Source: Oscillospiraceae bacterium (GTDB lineage Bacteria > Bacillota > Clostridia > Oscillospirales > Oscillospiraceae). Taken from it: a stretch of DNA of 7,751 nt. A program made the translations under genes and the position numbers. Below, piece by piece: positions 5,994-7,751 of the stretch. Every line of letters begins with the position of its first letter. Position 1 is the stretch's first letter. The stretch lies in NCBI GenBank assembly GCA_017409645.1, contig JAFQSI010000185.1:1-7751 (forward strand), written 5' to 3'. Under the pieces are notes generated by a model. The model searched no databases. It was not told where the DNA came from and saw nothing but the letters and a program-made list of their open reading frames with translations.

Positions 5994-6476
5994 ATGTTCT
6001 ATCGTTCGACTTATCCTTCCCCGCTGGGAACGATCACCCTGGTCTGTGATGGTGAAGCCCTGGTGCAGCTGTCCTTGCCGGGGCAGAGGAAATTCCCGCA
6101 GGACGCGGCCGAAGTGCCCCATCCGATCCTGGACCAGACGAAGGGCTGGCTGGACCGGTATTTCGCCGGATATGCCCCCTGCCCTGCCGTGTTGCCATTG
6201 CGTCCCGCGGGGACGGCGTTTCGGGAATTGATCTGGAAGCTGCTGCTGGACATCCCCTATGGCGAAACCGTCAGCTATGGTGAGCTTGCCAAAAAGGCCG
6301 CGGCGCAGCTGGGCAAACCGCGCATGTCCGCCCAGGCGGTGGGTCAGGCCGTGGGAGCCAACCCCATCGCCATCGTCATCCCCTGCCACCGTGTGGTGGG
6401 CGCCGACGGGAGCCTGACGGGCTACGCCGGGGGGATACATTATAAAAAAGCATTACTGGAGCTTGAAGCGCCATAA
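5994..6476 (+). CDS. ogt: Methylated-DNA--protein-cysteine S-methyltransferase
   Basis: This suicide repair protein moves the alkyl group from O6-alkylguanine (and O4-alkylthymine) in DNA onto its own cysteine. The 160 residues have the usual single-domain layout: a variable N-terminal part (1-75), the helix-turn-helix region with IPYGETVSYGELAKKA (87-102), and the active-site motif NPIAIVIPCHRVVG with acceptor Cys131, then GSLTGYAGGIHYKKALLELE. The position of the DNA-probing arginine finger (human Arg128) is Gln114 here, in SAQAVGQAVGANP. The start ATG is supported by GAGG at 5983-5986, 7 nt upstream. The 58-bp gap after the MATE gene is largely filled by a terminator, so expression may depend on read-through or an unseen promoter. 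The 3' end overlaps the convergent mpg gene by 24 bp. Confidence 0.95.
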   Translation: MFYRSTYPSPLGTITLVCDGEALVQLSLPGQRKFPQDAAEVPHPILDQTKGWLDRYFAGYAPCPAVLPLRPAGTAFRELIWKLLLDIPYGETVSYGELAKKAAAQLGKPRMSAQAVGQAVGANPIAIVIPCHRVVGADGSLTGYAGGIHYKKALLELEAP

Positions 6477-6956
6477 CCGCGCCTGGTCCTCCGGACTGGC
6501 GTAGCCGATGCCGACCCGCGTATGTTCCGTGATCTCACCGCGGAAGCCGTCGTCCTCGATCCACAGCTCCTCCCCGAGAATACTGCCCCGGTTCAGCTGG
6601 CCCGTGATGTGCAAGGCTTTGGTCAGCTTGCCGGGGCCGTTGTATTTGCCCTCGCAGGCGCGGATGAGGACCGCCTCGGGCTCGTTTTCTTCGCCGGTGA
6701 CGATGTTCAGCAGCCAGTGGACGCCGTAGCACAAATAGATGTAGATGGTGCCCGCGTCCATGTACATGACCTCGGTCCGCTTCGTGCGGCCCTTGTGTGC
6801 ATGACAGGCGGTGTCGCCTTCGCCGCAGTAGCTTTCCGTCTCGGTGATCCGCAGACGGTATTCCTGCCCGTCCACCCGATGGACCAGGATTTTTCCAACA
6901 AGCTCCCGGGCCACATCCAGACAGGGCCGGTGATAGAATTCGTAGGGGAGTTTCAT
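6453..6956 (-). CDS. mpg: DNA-3-methyladenine glycosylase (AAG/MPG family)
   Basis: A monofunctional base-excision glycosylase that removes 3-methyladenine, 7-methylguanine and often hypoxanthine from DNA. The 167 residues are slightly short for the family (about 185-200 in bacteria), but both ends look intact. Residues 37-43, ITETESY, contain Glu41 and Tyr43, equivalent to human AAG Glu125 (catalytic) and Tyr127; His52 in ACHAHKG matches human His136. Further family blocks are MYMDAGTIYIYLCYGVHWLLN, split as MYMDAGTIYIY and LCYGVHWLLN (64-84), and GPGKLTKAL (107-115), ending in the usual WRF-type tail. The start is the ATG at 6956, 8 nt after AGGAGG (6970-6965); a TTG further upstream is rejected. 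It directly follows the tsf terminator and overlaps ogt tail to tail. Confidence 0.95.
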   Translation of the reverse strand: MKLPYEFYHRPCLDVARELVGKILVHRVDGQEYRLRITETESYCGEGDTACHAHKGRTKRTEVMYMDAGTIYIYLCYGVHWLLNIVTGEENEPEAVLIRACEGKYNGPGKLTKALHITGQLNRGSILGEELWIEDDGFRGEITEHTRVGIGYASPEDQARLWRFKLQ

Positions 6957-6978
6957 GTCCGGGTCCTCCTTCGTATAC

Positions 6979-7006
6979 AAAAACCGCCGTGGTTTCCCAC
7001 GGCGGT
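6979..7006 (-). terminator. Intrinsic terminator of tsf
   Basis: ACCGCCGTGG (6983-6992) and CCACGGCGGT (6997-7006) form a perfect 10-bp stem with a 4-nt loop. On the - strand TTTTT (6983-6979) follows, making a standard terminator 27 bp after the tsf stop. The mpg ribosome binding site begins 8 nt beyond the T-run. Confidence 0.88.
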
Positions 7007-7033
7007 CTAATTTTGTTAGGTTAGCCCCACAAA

Positions 7034-7751
7034 TTACTTGTGAGCGCCGGCGACCTGAGCAGCGACCTCGGCAGCGAAGTCGTCGACCTTCTTCTCAATG
7101 CCCTCACCCTTGGTGTAGTGGATGGCGTTGACGAAGGTGACCTTGCCGCCCAGCTTCTTGGCAGCGTCGGCGATGTAGCCGGCCACGTCGCCCTTGAAGA
7201 TGTCAGCGCGGACGAACTCCTGCTGCAGCAGGCAGATCTCCTTGTAGAAGGCAGCCATCTTGCCCTGAGCGATCTTCTCCTTGACCTGAGCGGGCTTGGA
7301 AGCCATCTTGGGATCATTGTCCATCAGAGCGACCTGGACAGCCAGCTCCTTCTCGACGACCTCAGCGGGAACCTGAGCCTTGTCCCAGTACTGGGCCTTC
7401 ATGGCAGCGATCTGCATGGCAACGTTCTTGCCGATCTCGGTGGCGTCAATGCCGCCCTCGACAGCCAGGTTGACCAGAACACCGTGGGAGCCGCCGGCGT
7501 GGACGTAGGCGACGGAGGTGTTCTCGGCGAAACGGTCGAAACGACGGATGACCATGTTCTCGCCGATGGACATGACCTTCTCCTGCATGATCTCGGTGAC
7601 GGTCAGGTCGGAGTTGGGGTACTTGCAGGCCTTCAGAGCCTCGACGTCGGCGGGGTTCTCCTTGGCGACGACGACGGCCAGGTTCTTGACCAGATCCAGG
7701 AACGCGTCGGTCTTGGCGGCGAAGTCGGTCTCGGAGTTGACCTCGATGACG
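7034..7751 (-). CDS. tsf: Translation elongation factor Ts, C-terminal part (N-terminus outside window)
   Basis: EF-Ts is the cytosolic nucleotide exchange factor that releases GDP from EF-Tu. The frame is open to the window edge; the first full codon is at 7750, and 238 residues are seen against about 290-300 for bacterial EF-Ts, so roughly 60 N-terminal residues (the EF-Tu-binding UBA-like domain) are missing. The conserved SETDFAAK holds the Asp-Phe pair (visible residues 9-10) that is inserted near the EF-Tu magnesium site. Later family blocks include GENMVIRRFDRF, VAYVHAGGSHGVLV and the dimerisation-domain segment KEICLLQQEFV. An internal ATG at 7588 is not the start, because the upstream codons are clear EF-Ts. 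In most bacteria rpsB precedes tsf in the same operon; here that would be off the right edge. Confidence 0.96.
   Translation of the reverse strand, partial: VIEVNSETDFAAKTDAFLDLVKNLAVVVAKENPADVEALKACKYPNSDLTVTEIMQEKVMSIGENMVIRRFDRFAENTSVAYVHAGGSHGVLVNLAVEGGIDATEIGKNVAMQIAAMKAQYWDKAQVPAEVVEKELAVQVALMDNDPKMASKPAQVKEKIAQGKMAAFYKEICLLQQEFVRADIFKGDVAGYIADAAKKLGGKVTFVNAIHYTKGEGIEKKVDDFAAEVAAQVAGAHK

Noticed and set aside
7034..7588. tsf starting at the ATG at 7588
   Set aside because: The frame continues upstream to the window edge with conserved EF-Ts sequence, including SETDF, so the ATG is internal.

Overview
The window is GC-rich, gene-dense bacterial chromosome. The proteins point to a high-GC member of the Clostridia, most likely a gut Oscillospiraceae-type organism (inference): class III fructose-bisphosphatase is a Firmicutes enzyme, the genes have AGGAGG-type ribosome binding sites, start codons are ATG or TTG, and the intergenic repeats look like those I associate with that group. 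All seven protein genes have recognisable families. No phage, transposase, CRISPR, tRNA or rRNA gene is visible.

Layout, left to right: (1) the 3' end of kbl (+); (2) a 287-bp gap holding a GC-rich hairpin, a 164-bp MITE-like element made of consecutive hairpins, and a terminator; (3) a membrane-anchored C39-like cysteine peptidase gene (-), preceded by a 170-bp near-complete palindrome lying between its predicted promoter and its ribosome binding site; (4) fbp (-) with its own terminator and a good sigma-A-type promoter; (5) about 600 bp without a gene, containing a predicted + promoter and a 276-nt block closed by a 24-nt long-range stem; (6) a MATE efflux gene (+) with a TTG start; (7) ogt (+) and mpg (-), two DNA alkylation repair genes that converge and overlap by 24 bp; (8) the 3' part of tsf (-), encoding EF-Ts.

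The genes do not form one pathway. Kbl degrades threonine, Fbp serves gluconeogenesis, tsf serves translation, and MATE exports compounds. The only clear functional pair is ogt with mpg, which repair different alkylated bases (O6-alkylguanine and 3-methyladenine-type lesions). Each repair gene starts immediately behind an intrinsic terminator belonging to its upstream neighbour, leaving little space for an independent promoter.

The non-coding DNA is the most interesting part. It holds three large palindromic elements, and two of these occupy the whole or most of the leader of a downstream gene (peptidase, MATE). Three hairpins with almost the same stem sequence lie in two places. None of this could be searched here, so whether these are mobile repeats or regulatory RNAs is unresolved.
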